From Streptomyces sp. NBRC 110028 (lineage in GTDB: Bacteria; Actinomycetota; Actinomycetes; Streptomycetales; Streptomycetaceae), in NCBI RefSeq assembly GCF_001417735.1, contig NZ_BBUZ01000030.1, forward strand, positions 124,001 to 188,000: a stretch of DNA of 64,000 nt, given 5' to 3'. Made by a program: the position numbers and the translations under genes. The stretch's first letter is position 1. Each line of letters starts with the position of its first letter. Below, one piece after another: positions 50,802-59,472 of this stretch. The notes below the pieces were generated by a model. The model did no database searches. It was not told the origin of the DNA and was given only the letters and a program-made list of their open reading frames with translations.

Positions 50802-53315
50802 CTACAGCTGGCCCACGTCGGTGACCCGGACCACGGCGCGGCCCTCCTCGTCCGAGGCGGCCAGGTCGACCTCGGCCGAGATGCCCCAGTCGTGGTCGCC
50901 GTTCGGGTCGTCGAAGGTCTGCCGCACCCGCCACAGGCCGTGCTCGGGCTCCTCCTCGATCAGCAGCAGCTTCGGGCCGCGGGCCTGCGGGCCGGTGCCC
51001 AGCTCGTCGTACTCCTCCCAGTAGGCGTCCAGCGCGTCCGCCCAGGCGTCCTCGTCCCAGCCGGACTCGGCGTCCATCTCGCCCAGCTCCGCCACCTTGT
51101 CGAGCGCGGCCAGCTCGACCCGGCGGAACATCGCGTTGCGCACCAGCACGCGGAAGGCGCGGGCGTTCGCGGTGACCGGCCGGACCTGGTCGGCACGTTC
51201 CTGCGCCTCCTCGGCGGACTCCTCCTCCGGGTTGGCGAGCTGTTCCCACTCGTCCAGAAGACTGGAGTCGACCTGCCGGACCATCTCGCCGAGCCAGGCG
51301 ATGATGTCCTCGAAGTCGTCCGACTTCAGATCGTCCGGCACCGTGTGGTCCAGCGCCTTGTAGGCGCCGGCCAGGTAGCGCAGCACGATGCCCTCGGTCC
51401 GCGCCAGGTCGTAGAGCGCGGTGAACTCGGTGAAGGTCATCGCCCGCTCGTACATGTCGCGGATCACCGACTTGGGCGACAGCGGGTGGTCGCCGACCCA
51501 GGGGTGGCTCTTGCGGTAGAGGCCGTAGGCGTGGAAGAGCAGCTCTTCCAGCGGCTTGGGGTAGGAGACGTCCTGGAGCCGCTCCATGCGCTCCTCGTAC
51601 TCGATCCCGTCCGCCTTCATCGCGGCGACCGCCTCGCCCCGCGCCTTGTTCTGCTGGGCCGCCAGGATCTGCCGCGGGTCGTCCAGCGTCGATTCCACCA
51701 CCGAGACCATGTCCAGGGCGTAGGACGGGGATTCGGGGTCCAGCAGCTCGAACGCGGCGAGCGCGAAGGTGGACAGCGGCTGGTTGAGCGCGAAGTCCTG
51801 CTGCAGGTCCACCGTCAGCCGGACCTGCCGCCCCTCCGCGTCGGGGGCCTCCAGCTGCTCCACGATCCCGCCGTCCAGCAGCGAGCGGTAGATCGCGATC
51901 GCCCTGCGGATGTGGCGGAGCTGGTTCTTGCGCGGCTCATGGTTGTCCTCGAGGAGGCGGCGCATCGCCTGGAAGGCGTTGCCCGGGCGCGCGATGACCG
52001 ACAGCAGCATCGCATGGGTGACCCGGAACCGGGAGGTGAGCGGCTCGGGGTCGGAGGCGATGAGCTTTTCGAAGGTGTTCTGGCCCCAGCTGACGAAGCC
52101 CTCCGGTGCCTTCTTGCGGACCACCTTGCGGCGCTTCTTGGGGTCGTCCCCCGCCTTCGCGAGCGCCTTCTCGTTCTCGACGACATGCTCGGGCGCCTGC
52201 GCCACCACGAACCCGGCGGTGTCGAACCCGGCCCGCCCGGCCCGGCCCGCGATCTGGTGGAACTCCCGCGCCCGCAGCGTCCGCACCCGCTGGCCGTCGT
52301 ACTTCGTCAGCGCGGTGAACAGCACGGTCCGGATCGGTACGTTGACGCCCACCCCGAGCGTGTCCGTACCGCAGATGACCTTCAGCAGCCCGGCCTGGGC
52401 CAGCTTCTCCACCAGCCGCCGGTACTTCGGCAGCATCCCCGCGTGATGCACCCCGATTCCGTGCCGGACATAGCGGGAGAGGTTCCGGCCGAACTTGGTG
52501 GTGAAGCGGAAATTGCCGATCAGAGAGGCGATCTCGTCCTTCTCCGCCCGGGTGCACATGTTGATGCTCATCAGCGCCTGCGCCCGTTCGACCGCCGCGG
52601 CCTGGGTGAAGTGCACGATGTAGACGGGGGCTTGCCGGGTCTCCAGCAGCTCGGTGAGCGTCTCGGTGAGCGGCGTCGTGCGGTATTCGTAGCTCAGCGG
52701 CACCGGCCGGGTCGCCGACCGCACGACCGCGGTGGACCGCCCGGTGCGCCGGTTCAGATCCTCCTCGAACCGCGTCACATCACCGAGCGTCGCCGACATC
52801 AGGACGAACTGCGCCTGCGGCAGTTCCAGCAGCGGGATCTGCCACGCCCAGCCCCGGTCCGGCTCCGCATAGAAGTGGAACTCGTCCATCACCACCTGGC
52901 CGATATCGGCGTTTCGGCCGTCCCGCAGGGCGATGGACGCCAGCACCTCGGCCGTACAGCAGATGACGGGCGCGTCCGCGTTCACCGACGCGTCCCCGGT
53001 GAGCATCCCGACGTTCTCGGTGCCGAAGATCTTGCACAGCTCGAAGAACTTCTCCGAGACCAGGGCCTTGATCGGCGCGGTGTAGAAGGTGACCTCGTCC
53101 CGGGCCAGCGCGGCGAAGTGGGCGCCCGCGGCCACCAGGCTCTTTCCCGATCCGGTGGGCGTCGACAAGATGACGTTCGCCCCGGACACCACCTCGATCA
53201 GCGCTTCCTCCTGGGCGGGATAGAGCGAGATGCCCCGCTCCTCGACCCAGGTCGAGAACCTCTCGAAGAGAGTGTCGGGGTCGGCTTCGCTCGGCAGCTG
53301 ATCGATAAGAGTCAC
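50802..53315 (-). CDS. DEAD/DEAH-box helicase with C-terminal DUF3516
   Basis: An 837-residue superfamily 2 helicase related to Ski2/Mtr4-type enzymes. Motif I is STPTGSGKSLVAAGAHFAAL (about residues 51-70), motif II VVMDEFHFYAE (DEFH), motif III MSATLGD, and motif VI QIAGRAGRAGFDTAGF. The C-terminal 400 residues correspond to DUF3516. They include DLQQDFALNQPLSTFALAAF and end with a small domain (DHDWGISAEVDLAASDEEGR). The ATG at 53315 starts MTLIDQLPSEAD. It probably acts in RNA metabolism, but no specific substrate is known. Confidence 0.9.
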   Translation of the reverse strand: MTLIDQLPSEADPDTLFERFSTWVEERGISLYPAQEEALIEVVSGANVILSTPTGSGKSLVAAGAHFAALARDEVTFYTAPIKALVSEKFFELCKIFGTENVGMLTGDASVNADAPVICCTAEVLASIALRDGRNADIGQVVMDEFHFYAEPDRGWAWQIPLLELPQAQFVLMSATLGDVTRFEEDLNRRTGRSTAVVRSATRPVPLSYEYRTTPLTETLTELLETRQAPVYIVHFTQAAAVERAQALMSINMCTRAEKDEIASLIGNFRFTTKFGRNLSRYVRHGIGVHHAGMLPKYRRLVEKLAQAGLLKVICGTDTLGVGVNVPIRTVLFTALTKYDGQRVRTLRAREFHQIAGRAGRAGFDTAGFVVAQAPEHVVENEKALAKAGDDPKKRRKVVRKKAPEGFVSWGQNTFEKLIASDPEPLTSRFRVTHAMLLSVIARPGNAFQAMRRLLEDNHEPRKNQLRHIRRAIAIYRSLLDGGIVEQLEAPDAEGRQVRLTVDLQQDFALNQPLSTFALAAFELLDPESPSYALDMVSVVESTLDDPRQILAAQQNKARGEAVAAMKADGIEYEERMERLQDVSYPKPLEELLFHAYGLYRKSHPWVGDHPLSPKSVIRDMYERAMTFTEFTALYDLARTEGIVLRYLAGAYKALDHTVPDDLKSDDFEDIIAWLGEMVRQVDSSLLDEWEQLANPEEESAEEAQERADQVRPVTANARAFRVLVRNAMFRRVELAALDKVAELGEMDAESGWDEDAWADALDAYWEEYDELGTGPQARGPKLLLIEEEPEHGLWRVRQTFDDPNGDHDWGISAEVDLAASDEEGRAVVRVTDVGQL

Positions 53316-53451
53316 GGACCCATACTGCCTGGTTTCCCCGGCGGGGCGGGAACCGGCTGTGCGGACGAAGATCGTCCGTCGCTAGGGTGTGGTGAGCCAA
53401 TGCAAGCAACTCCCGCACCACAGCGGGCAAGAACAGGGGCGGGGTACGACC

Positions 53452-54243
53452 ATGATGGGACCGGCGCATTCGCTGTCCGGAGCGGCTGCCTGGCTGGGGG
53501 TGGGCGCCGCGGCCGCCGCGGCCGGCCACGAGATGCCCTGGCCGGTGCTCGTCGTAGGCGCGCTGATCTGCGCCGGAGCGGCGCTCGCCCCGGACCTCGA
53601 CCACAAGGCGGCGACCATATCCCGCGCCTTCGGGCCGGTGTCGCGGGTGCTGTGCGAAGTGATCGACAAGCTGTCGTACGCGGTCTACAAGTCGACCCGG
53701 AAACCGGGCGACCCCCGCCGCTCGGGCGGTCACCGCACCCTGACCCACACCTGGGTCTGGGCCGTCCTCATCGGTGCCGGGGCCTCGGTGCTCGCCGTGG
53801 CCGGTGGCCGCTGGGCGGTGCTCGGCATCCTCTTCGTCCACATGGTGCTGGCCGTCGAGGGGCTGTTGTGGCGCGCGGCGCGGGTCTCCAGCGACATCCT
53901 GGTGTGGCTGCTCGGCGCCACCAGCGCCTGGATACTCGCCGAGATCCTGAACAAGCCGGGCAACGGGGCGGACTGGCTGTTCACCGCACCGGGCCAGGAA
54001 TACCTGTGGCTCGGGCTGCCGATCGTCCTCGGTGCCCTCGTTCACGACATCGGCGACGCCCTCACCGTCTCCGGCTGCCCGATCCTGTGGCCCATACCGA
54101 TCGGCCGCAAGCGCTGGTATCCGATCGGACCGCCGGAGGCCATGCGCTTCCGGGCCGGGAGCTGGGTCGAGCTGAAGGTGCTGATGCCCGTCTTCATGAT
54201 GCTCGGCGGACTCGGCGGGCTGGGCGCCCTCGGCATCATCTGA
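53452..54243 (+). CDS. membrane-bound metal-dependent hydrolase (YdjM family)
   Basis: A 263-residue multi-spanning protein. The conserved metal-binding pattern includes GPAHSLSGAAAWLGVGAAAA at the N-terminus, APDLDHKAATIS (about residues 47-58), and SGGHRTLTHTWVWAVL (about 95-110). It has four or more hydrophobic segments, for example VLGILFVHMVLAVEGLL and LGLPIVLGALVHDIGDAL. The family is called membrane-bound metal-dependent hydrolase or LexA-binding inner-membrane protein in Escherichia coli. The ATG at 53452 is followed directly by a second ATG. It is divergent from the helicase gene. Confidence 0.85.
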   Translation: MMGPAHSLSGAAAWLGVGAAAAAAGHEMPWPVLVVGALICAGAALAPDLDHKAATISRAFGPVSRVLCEVIDKLSYAVYKSTRKPGDPRRSGGHRTLTHTWVWAVLIGAGASVLAVAGGRWAVLGILFVHMVLAVEGLLWRAARVSSDILVWLLGATSAWILAEILNKPGNGADWLFTAPGQEYLWLGLPIVLGALVHDIGDALTVSGCPILWPIPIGRKRWYPIGPPEAMRFRAGSWVELKVLMPVFMMLGGLGGLGALGII

Positions 54244-54329
54244 GCCGCGGGCCTGGCCGCGGCACCGCGGCGGCTCCGGTCCGGGCGATGCCGGTACCGG
54301 GACCGCCGGGCGGCCGTCGCCCCCGGGCG

Positions 54330-56111
54330 TCACTGGTGCCAGGAGCGCCACAGCGCCGCGTAGGCGCCGTCGGCCGCCACCAGCTCGTCGTGGCTGCCCA
54401 GCTCGCTGATCCGGCCCGCCTCGACCACCGCGATCACATCCGCGTCATGAGCGGTGTGCAGCCGGTGCGCGATGGCGACCACCGTCCGGCCCTTCAGCAC
54501 GTGGCCCAGCGACCGTTCCAGATGGCGGGCCGCCCGCGGGTCCAGCAGCGAGGTGGCCTCGTCCAGCACCAGGGTGTGCGGATCGGCGAGCACCAGCCGG
54601 GCCAGCGCGATCTGCTGCGCCTGCGCCGGGGTCAGCGCCAGTCCGCCCGACCCGACCTCCGTGTCCAGGCCCTCCTTCAGCGCCCGCGCCCAGCCGTCCG
54701 CGTCCACCGCGGCAAGCGCCGCCCACAGCTCGGCATCCCCTGCGGAGGTCCGGGCCAGCAGCAGATTGTCGCGCAGCGAGCCCACGAACACATGGTGCTC
54801 CTGGTTGACCAGGGCGACATGGGTGCGCACCTGCTCGGCGGGCATCCGCGCCAGCTCCGCGTCGCCCAGGGTCACCCGGCCGGTCCGCGGGCCGTAGATC
54901 CCCGCCAGCAGCCGGCCCAGCGTGGACTTGCCCGCGCCGGACGGGCCCACCAGCGCCAGCCGCGTCCCCGGCGGCACCGTCATGGACACCTCGTGCAGCA
55001 CATCGCTGCCCTCCCGGTAGCCGAACCGCACATCGTCCGCCCGCACCTCACGGCCGATGGGCGTGGCCCCGGCGTCGGCCGGGCCCTGCTCGATCTCCCG
55101 CACCCCCACCAGCCGGGCCAGCGACACCTGCGCGACCTGCAGCTCGTCGTACCAGCGCAGGATCAGCCCGATCGGCTCGACCAGCATCTGCGACAGCAGT
55201 GCCCCCGTCGTCAGCTCGCCGACCGACATCCAGCCCCGCATCACACAGAAGCCGCCGATCATCAGCACCGAGCCGGTGATCAGCGTGTAGCTCACATTGA
55301 TCACGGGGAAGAGCACCGAGCGCAGCCAGAGCGTGTAGCGCTCCCACGCCGTCCACTGCTTGATCCGCAGCTCGGACTGGGCGATCCGCCGGTCGCCCAG
55401 CCGGTGGGCCTCGATGGTCCGGCCGGCGTCCACGCTCTCGGTCAGGGACGCGGCCACCGCCGCGTACCCGGCCGCTTCCGAGCGATAGGCGCTCGGCGCC
55501 CGCCTGAAGTACCAGCGGCAGCCGATCACCAGCACCGGCAGCGCCACCAGCACCGCGAGCCCCAGCGGCGGAGCCGTCACGGTCAGCGCGCCCAGCAGCA
55601 GGCCCGTCCAGACCACGCCGATGGACAGCTGCGGCACGGCCTCGCGCATCGCGTTCGCCAGCCGGTCGATGTCGGTGGTGATCCGGGACAGCAGATCACC
55701 GGTCCCGGCCCGCTCCAGCACACCCGGCGGCAGCCCCACCGACCGTACGAGGAAGTCCTCGCGCAGATCGGCCAGCATCTGCTCGCCCAGCACCGCACCG
55801 CGCAGCCGCACCATCCGCACGAACACGGTCTGCACCACGAGCGCCACCGCGAACAGCGCGACGGTGCGCCCGATATGGAGGTCGTCCTTGCCCTGCGACA
55901 GGTCCTCGACCACACCGCCCAGCAGCTGAGGGCCGACCATCGAGGCGATCACGGCGGTGGCGTTCACCGCCATCAGCCCGATGAAGGCCTTCCGATGCCG
56001 CCGCAGCAGCTCGCGCACATAGTCCCGCACCGTGGCGGCCCTGCCGACCGGCAGTGTCGTCGCCGACTCCGGCGCGGCCGGGTCATGGACGGGTGGTGCC
56101 ACGCCGATCAT
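54330..56111 (-). CDS. ABC exporter half-transporter with degenerate signature motif
   Basis: A 593-residue fused permease-ATPase. Six membrane segments fill about residues 40-320. The ATPase domain has Walker A ALVGPSGAGKSTLGRLLAG (about residues 389-407) and Walker B HTLVLDEATSLLDP with the catalytic Glu. The H-loop is intact in VVAIAHRLHTAHD. The signature motif reads LTPAQAQQIALARL instead of LSGGQ. The ATG overlaps the stop of the preceding half-transporter (ATGA). The partner has the opposite defects, so the two make an asymmetric heterodimer with one good ATP site. Substrate unknown. Confidence 0.9.
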   Translation of the reverse strand: MIGVAPPVHDPAAPESATTLPVGRAATVRDYVRELLRRHRKAFIGLMAVNATAVIASMVGPQLLGGVVEDLSQGKDDLHIGRTVALFAVALVVQTVFVRMVRLRGAVLGEQMLADLREDFLVRSVGLPPGVLERAGTGDLLSRITTDIDRLANAMREAVPQLSIGVVWTGLLLGALTVTAPPLGLAVLVALPVLVIGCRWYFRRAPSAYRSEAAGYAAVAASLTESVDAGRTIEAHRLGDRRIAQSELRIKQWTAWERYTLWLRSVLFPVINVSYTLITGSVLMIGGFCVMRGWMSVGELTTGALLSQMLVEPIGLILRWYDELQVAQVSLARLVGVREIEQGPADAGATPIGREVRADDVRFGYREGSDVLHEVSMTVPPGTRLALVGPSGAGKSTLGRLLAGIYGPRTGRVTLGDAELARMPAEQVRTHVALVNQEHHVFVGSLRDNLLLARTSAGDAELWAALAAVDADGWARALKEGLDTEVGSGGLALTPAQAQQIALARLVLADPHTLVLDEATSLLDPRAARHLERSLGHVLKGRTVVAIAHRLHTAHDADVIAVVEAGRISELGSHDELVAADGAYAALWRSWHQ

Positions 56112-58015
56112 GCCGACTCCTCGATCTGTTGCTCGACTCGTTCCAGCCCCGCGAGGCCGTCGCGGCCGTCGTCCCGCTCCCGGCCGTCGTCCGGCTCCCG
56201 GGTGACCACCGCCCGGTACGCGGGATCGGTGCTCAGCAGCTCGCGGTGGCTGCCCACCCCCGCCGCCACGCCGTCGTGCACGAACACCACCCGGTCGGCC
56301 TGGTCGAGCAGCAGCGGGCTGGAGGTGAACACGACCGTGGTCCGGTCCGTCCGGAGCCGCTTCAGCCCCTCCCCGATACGTGCCTCGGTGTGCGAGTCCA
56401 CGGCGGACGTCGGTTCGTCCAGCACCAGCACCTCCGGGTCGGTCACCAGAGAGCGGGCCAGCGCCAGCCGCTGGCGCTGGCCGCCCGACAGCGAGCGGCC
56501 GCGTTCGGTGATCCGGGCGCCCATCGGGTCCCCGTCGCCGGAGTCGGCCACCGAGGCCTGCTCCAGCGCCTCCAGCACATCACCGCACTGCGCCGCCTCC
56601 AGGGCCTCCCGCGCCGTGACCGTGCCCGACCGCGGCACATCCAGCAGCTCGGTGAGCGTGCCCGACAGCAGCACCGGGTCCTTGTCCTGGACGAGTACCG
56701 CGGCCCGCGCGGTGGCCAGCGGCACCTCGTCCAGCGCGACCCCGCCCAGCAGCGCCGAGGGAGCGCTGCGACCGTCACCGGACTCCGCGCCGCCCCCGGA
56801 GCCGGCACCGTCCCCGGATTGCGCACCGTCCTCGGTGGGGTGGCCGCCGAGCCGGTCCGCCATCCGCCCCGCCGCGTCCGGATCCCCGCACACCACCGCG
56901 GTCAGCTGCCCGCTCGGGGCCAGCATCCCGGTGGCCGGGTCGTACAGATCACCGGTCGGCGGCTTTCCGCCGGACCCGGCAGCGGGCCCCGCCGCCCGCG
57001 CGTCCTCGGCCTCGGCCGACGGGCGCCGCAGCGCCAGCACCCGCGCCACTCGCCGCGCCGAGGGGCGGGAGAAGGAGTACGCCATCGCGATCTCCTCGAA
57101 GTGCCGCAACGGAAACAGCAGAAACGTCACGGCGCTGTAGACGGTGACCAGCTCGCCCACCGTGATCCGCCCGCTCCCGGCCAGCACGGCCCCGTACCAG
57201 ACGACCCCGATCAGCAGCATCCCCGGCAGCGCGACCTGCACCGCCGCGATCAGCGACCACATCCGGGCGCTGCGCACCGCCGCGGCCCGCACCTCCTGGG
57301 AGACCGTCCGGTAGCGGCTCAGGAACAGGTCCTCGCCGCCGATACCGCGCAGCACGCGCAGCCCGGCCACGGTGTCCGACGCCAGCTCGGTCGCCCGGCC
57401 CGCCTTCTCCCGCTGCTCATCGGCCCGGCGCGCGGCCCGCGGCAGCAGCGGCAGCACCGAGAGCGCCAGCGCGGGCACGCCGAGTGCCACCACCGCGCCG
57501 AGCGCGGGCTGGTAGATCACCAGCGCCACGCACACCCCGACGGTCGTGAGGGCGGCCGCGGTGAAGCGGGACAGGGCCTCCACGAACCAGCCGATCTTCT
57601 CGACGTCGCCGGTGGACACGGCGACGACCTCGCCCGCCGCCACCCGCCGGGTCAGCGCCGCACCCAGCTCGACCGTCTTACGGGCCAGCAGCTGCTGGAC
57701 CCGGGCCGCCGCCGTGATCCAGTTGGTGACCGCCGCCCGGTGCAGCATGGCGTCACCGAGCGCGGTGAGCACGGTGAGCCCCACCATCAGCGCCCCGGCC
57801 AGGGCGAGCCGCGAACCGGAGCGGTCGACGACCGCCTGCACGCCGTAGCCGATCGCCAGAGGGAAGGACACCAGGGCCGCCATGTGCAGCAGCCCCCACA
57901 GGGCGGCCCTGATCTGCCCGCCCAGCTGGTTCCGGCCCAGCCAGACGAGGAACCGGGTACCTGACCGTACGTCGGGCAAGCCGGGGTCGGGATACGGAAG
58001 ATCGCGAATGCGCAT
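56108..58015 (-). CDS. ABC exporter half-transporter with degenerate Walker A and H-loop
   Basis: A 635-residue fused permease-ATPase. The ATG at 58015 (MRIRDLPYPDPGLPDVRSG) is the best start. The membrane domain covers about residues 35-310. In the ATPase domain the Walker A position reads AVVCGDPDAAGRMADRLGG, lacking the GKS/T lysine. A long Gly/Ser/Asp-rich insert follows (about residues 400-425). The signature RSLSGGQRQRLALARSL and Walker B VLVLDEPTSAVD are canonical, while the H-loop is FTSSPLLLD without histidine. It is coupled to the downstream half-transporter, which supplies the complementary intact elements. Confidence 0.9.
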   Translation of the reverse strand: MRIRDLPYPDPGLPDVRSGTRFLVWLGRNQLGGQIRAALWGLLHMAALVSFPLAIGYGVQAVVDRSGSRLALAGALMVGLTVLTALGDAMLHRAAVTNWITAAARVQQLLARKTVELGAALTRRVAAGEVVAVSTGDVEKIGWFVEALSRFTAAALTTVGVCVALVIYQPALGAVVALGVPALALSVLPLLPRAARRADEQREKAGRATELASDTVAGLRVLRGIGGEDLFLSRYRTVSQEVRAAAVRSARMWSLIAAVQVALPGMLLIGVVWYGAVLAGSGRITVGELVTVYSAVTFLLFPLRHFEEIAMAYSFSRPSARRVARVLALRRPSAEAEDARAAGPAAGSGGKPPTGDLYDPATGMLAPSGQLTAVVCGDPDAAGRMADRLGGHPTEDGAQSGDGAGSGGGAESGDGRSAPSALLGGVALDEVPLATARAAVLVQDKDPVLLSGTLTELLDVPRSGTVTAREALEAAQCGDVLEALEQASVADSGDGDPMGARITERGRSLSGGQRQRLALARSLVTDPEVLVLDEPTSAVDSHTEARIGEGLKRLRTDRTTVVFTSSPLLLDQADRVVFVHDGVAAGVGSHRELLSTDPAYRAVVTREPDDGRERDDGRDGLAGLERVEQQIEESA

Positions 58016-58170
58016 GGCGTTCCTGGGTGAGTTGCGGCGGCCGGAAAGGCAAAGAGACGTGAAAGGTTGGCTCTTCACGGCTGCGAATTTCAACTGGTTT
58101 TCCCACCGAGGTCCGGAACACGCCAATCCCGCGCGCGCCGGGTCCGCGCCGGAGTGGGACGATGGGGCAC

Positions 58171-58908
58171 ATGCGAATTTCCGGCGTGATGTCCATGCGT
58201 ACGGCGGTCGTGACCGCCGCTGCCCTTGCCCTGCTCACCGCCTGCGGCGGAGGCGGGGACAGCGGAGGCGACAAGGGCGGTGGCCAGGGAAAGCAGGCGA
58301 TGCGCGGTAAGGGCCCGGCGTCGGATCCCACCCGGATCCCGGAGGTGGGCAACGCCCTCCAGGCCAAAATCCCGGGAAATTCACGGCAGGTCGTCGCGGT
58401 CTACGGCAAGGGAGTGAACTCCGCCGACGCGACCGTGGTGCTGTACACCAAGGACGGCAAGGACTGGAAGCGCACCCGTAGTTGGGCCGCGCACAACGGC
58501 AAGCGCGGCTGGACGACGGGTCATCACGAGGGCGACAAGCGCACCCCGGTCGGTGTCTACACGCTCAGCGACGCGGGCGGAGTGCTCCCGGACCCCGGCG
58601 CCCGCCTGCCGTACACCGAAACGGCCGCCTTCGCCGCTCCCCACTCCTGGCCCAAGTCGCACTGGACGGACTTCGACTACGTCATCGCCATCGACTACAA
58701 CCGGGTCAAGGGCACCTCGCCCCTCGATCCGTCCCGGCCCGAGGGGCAGCGCAAGGGCGGGAGCATCTGGCTGCACATGGACCACGGCAGCGGTACGTCG
58801 GCCTGTGTGAGCCTGCCCAAGTCCGGTATGGAGTATCTGCTGCGGAACCTCGACCCCAAGCGGCACCCGGTGGTGGTGATGGGGGACAAGGCGCATCTGG
58901 CCGCCTGA
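58171..58908 (+). CDS. L,D-transpeptidase-like (YkuD) lipoprotein
   Basis: A 245-residue lipoprotein from the ATG at 58171 (MRISGVMSMRTAVVTAAALA); ATGs at 58162, 58192 and 58198 are alternatives. The lipobox is ALLTAC, followed by a Gly/Ser/Asp linker. The catalytic block is IWLHMDHGSGTSACVSLPK (about residues 196-214), with the His and the Cys of the YkuD fold. EGDKRTPVGVYTLSD is the conserved upstream motif. Such proteins crosslink or remodel peptidoglycan outside the membrane. It is divergent from the ABC exporter genes. Confidence 0.82.
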   Translation: MRISGVMSMRTAVVTAAALALLTACGGGGDSGGDKGGGQGKQAMRGKGPASDPTRIPEVGNALQAKIPGNSRQVVAVYGKGVNSADATVVLYTKDGKDWKRTRSWAAHNGKRGWTTGHHEGDKRTPVGVYTLSDAGGVLPDPGARLPYTETAAFAAPHSWPKSHWTDFDYVIAIDYNRVKGTSPLDPSRPEGQRKGGSIWLHMDHGSGTSACVSLPKSGMEYLLRNLDPKRHPVVVMGDKAHLAA

Positions 58909-58942
58909 TCCCGGGCGCGGCGAACCGCTCCAGGCCCCCGTG

Positions 58943-59380
58943 TCAGCAGCGGCTGCCGGGGGGACCGGAGAGGGTGTCGAGCAGGCCGCCCAGGGTGTCA
59001 CGCTCCTGAGCGTTCAGCGGGGCCAGGACGTCCTCGGCGGCCGCCCGGCGCGCGTCGCGCAGGGCACGCAGCGTCGACTGGCCGGCCTCGGTCAGCTCGA
59101 TCCGCACCACCCGGCGGTTGGACTGATCCGGCGCGCGGCGCACCGAGCCGTGCGCCTCCAGCGCGTCCACCAGCGAGGTCACCGCGCGCGGAACCACCTC
59201 CAGGCGCTCCGCGAGGTCCGCCATCCGCGGCGGCCCGTCGTGGTGTGCCACGGTGCGCAGCAGCCGGGCCTGGGCGGGGGTGATGCCCAGCGGCTCCATA
59301 TGGTGCTTCTGGGCACGCTGCAGTCGGCGGGTCAGGCGCAGCAGTTGCTCCGCGAGGCCGGATGTCTCGGAGATGGGCAT
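58943..59380 (-). CDS. MarR-family transcriptional regulator
   Basis: A 145-residue winged-helix regulator. The region LGITPAQARLLRTVAHHDGP, the recognition helix MADLAERLEVVPRAVTSLVD (about residues 53-72) and the wing DQSNRRVVRIELTEAG are typical. A Cys is the last residue. It is divergent from an ABC exporter gene with 92 bp between start codons, so it most likely represses that exporter and responds to its substrate. It converges with the lipoprotein gene on the other side. Confidence 0.9.
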   Translation of the reverse strand: MPISETSGLAEQLLRLTRRLQRAQKHHMEPLGITPAQARLLRTVAHHDGPPRMADLAERLEVVPRAVTSLVDALEAHGSVRRAPDQSNRRVVRIELTEAGQSTLRALRDARRAAAEDVLAPLNAQERDTLGGLLDTLSGPPGSRC

Positions 59381-59406
59381 GATCGCAGTCTATCGGACCC
59401 CGTTCA

Positions 59407-59436
59407 TTGTGAGTGTAGGTAACAGTGAGCTATGCT
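59407..59436 (+). promoter_or_regulatory. sigma70-type promoter of the MarR-linked ABC exporter
   Basis: TTGTGA (59407-59412) as -35, an 18-bp spacer and TATGCT (59431-59436) as -10, predicting a start near 59443. That places a GTG at 59425 inside the promoter and supports the ATG at 59473 as the exporter start. Direct copies of GTGAG (59410-59414, 59425-59429) in the spacer may belong to the MarR operator. Confidence 0.6.
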
Positions 59437-59472
59437 CGGAAAGTCCGTGGCGCCTGCCATCAGAAGGAGCCC

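Noticed and set aside
50148..57140. A 7-kb plus-strand open reading frame
   Set aside because: It is antisense to tesB, the DUF3516 helicase and two ABC exporter genes, all with clear motifs. Its length results from high-GC codon bias.
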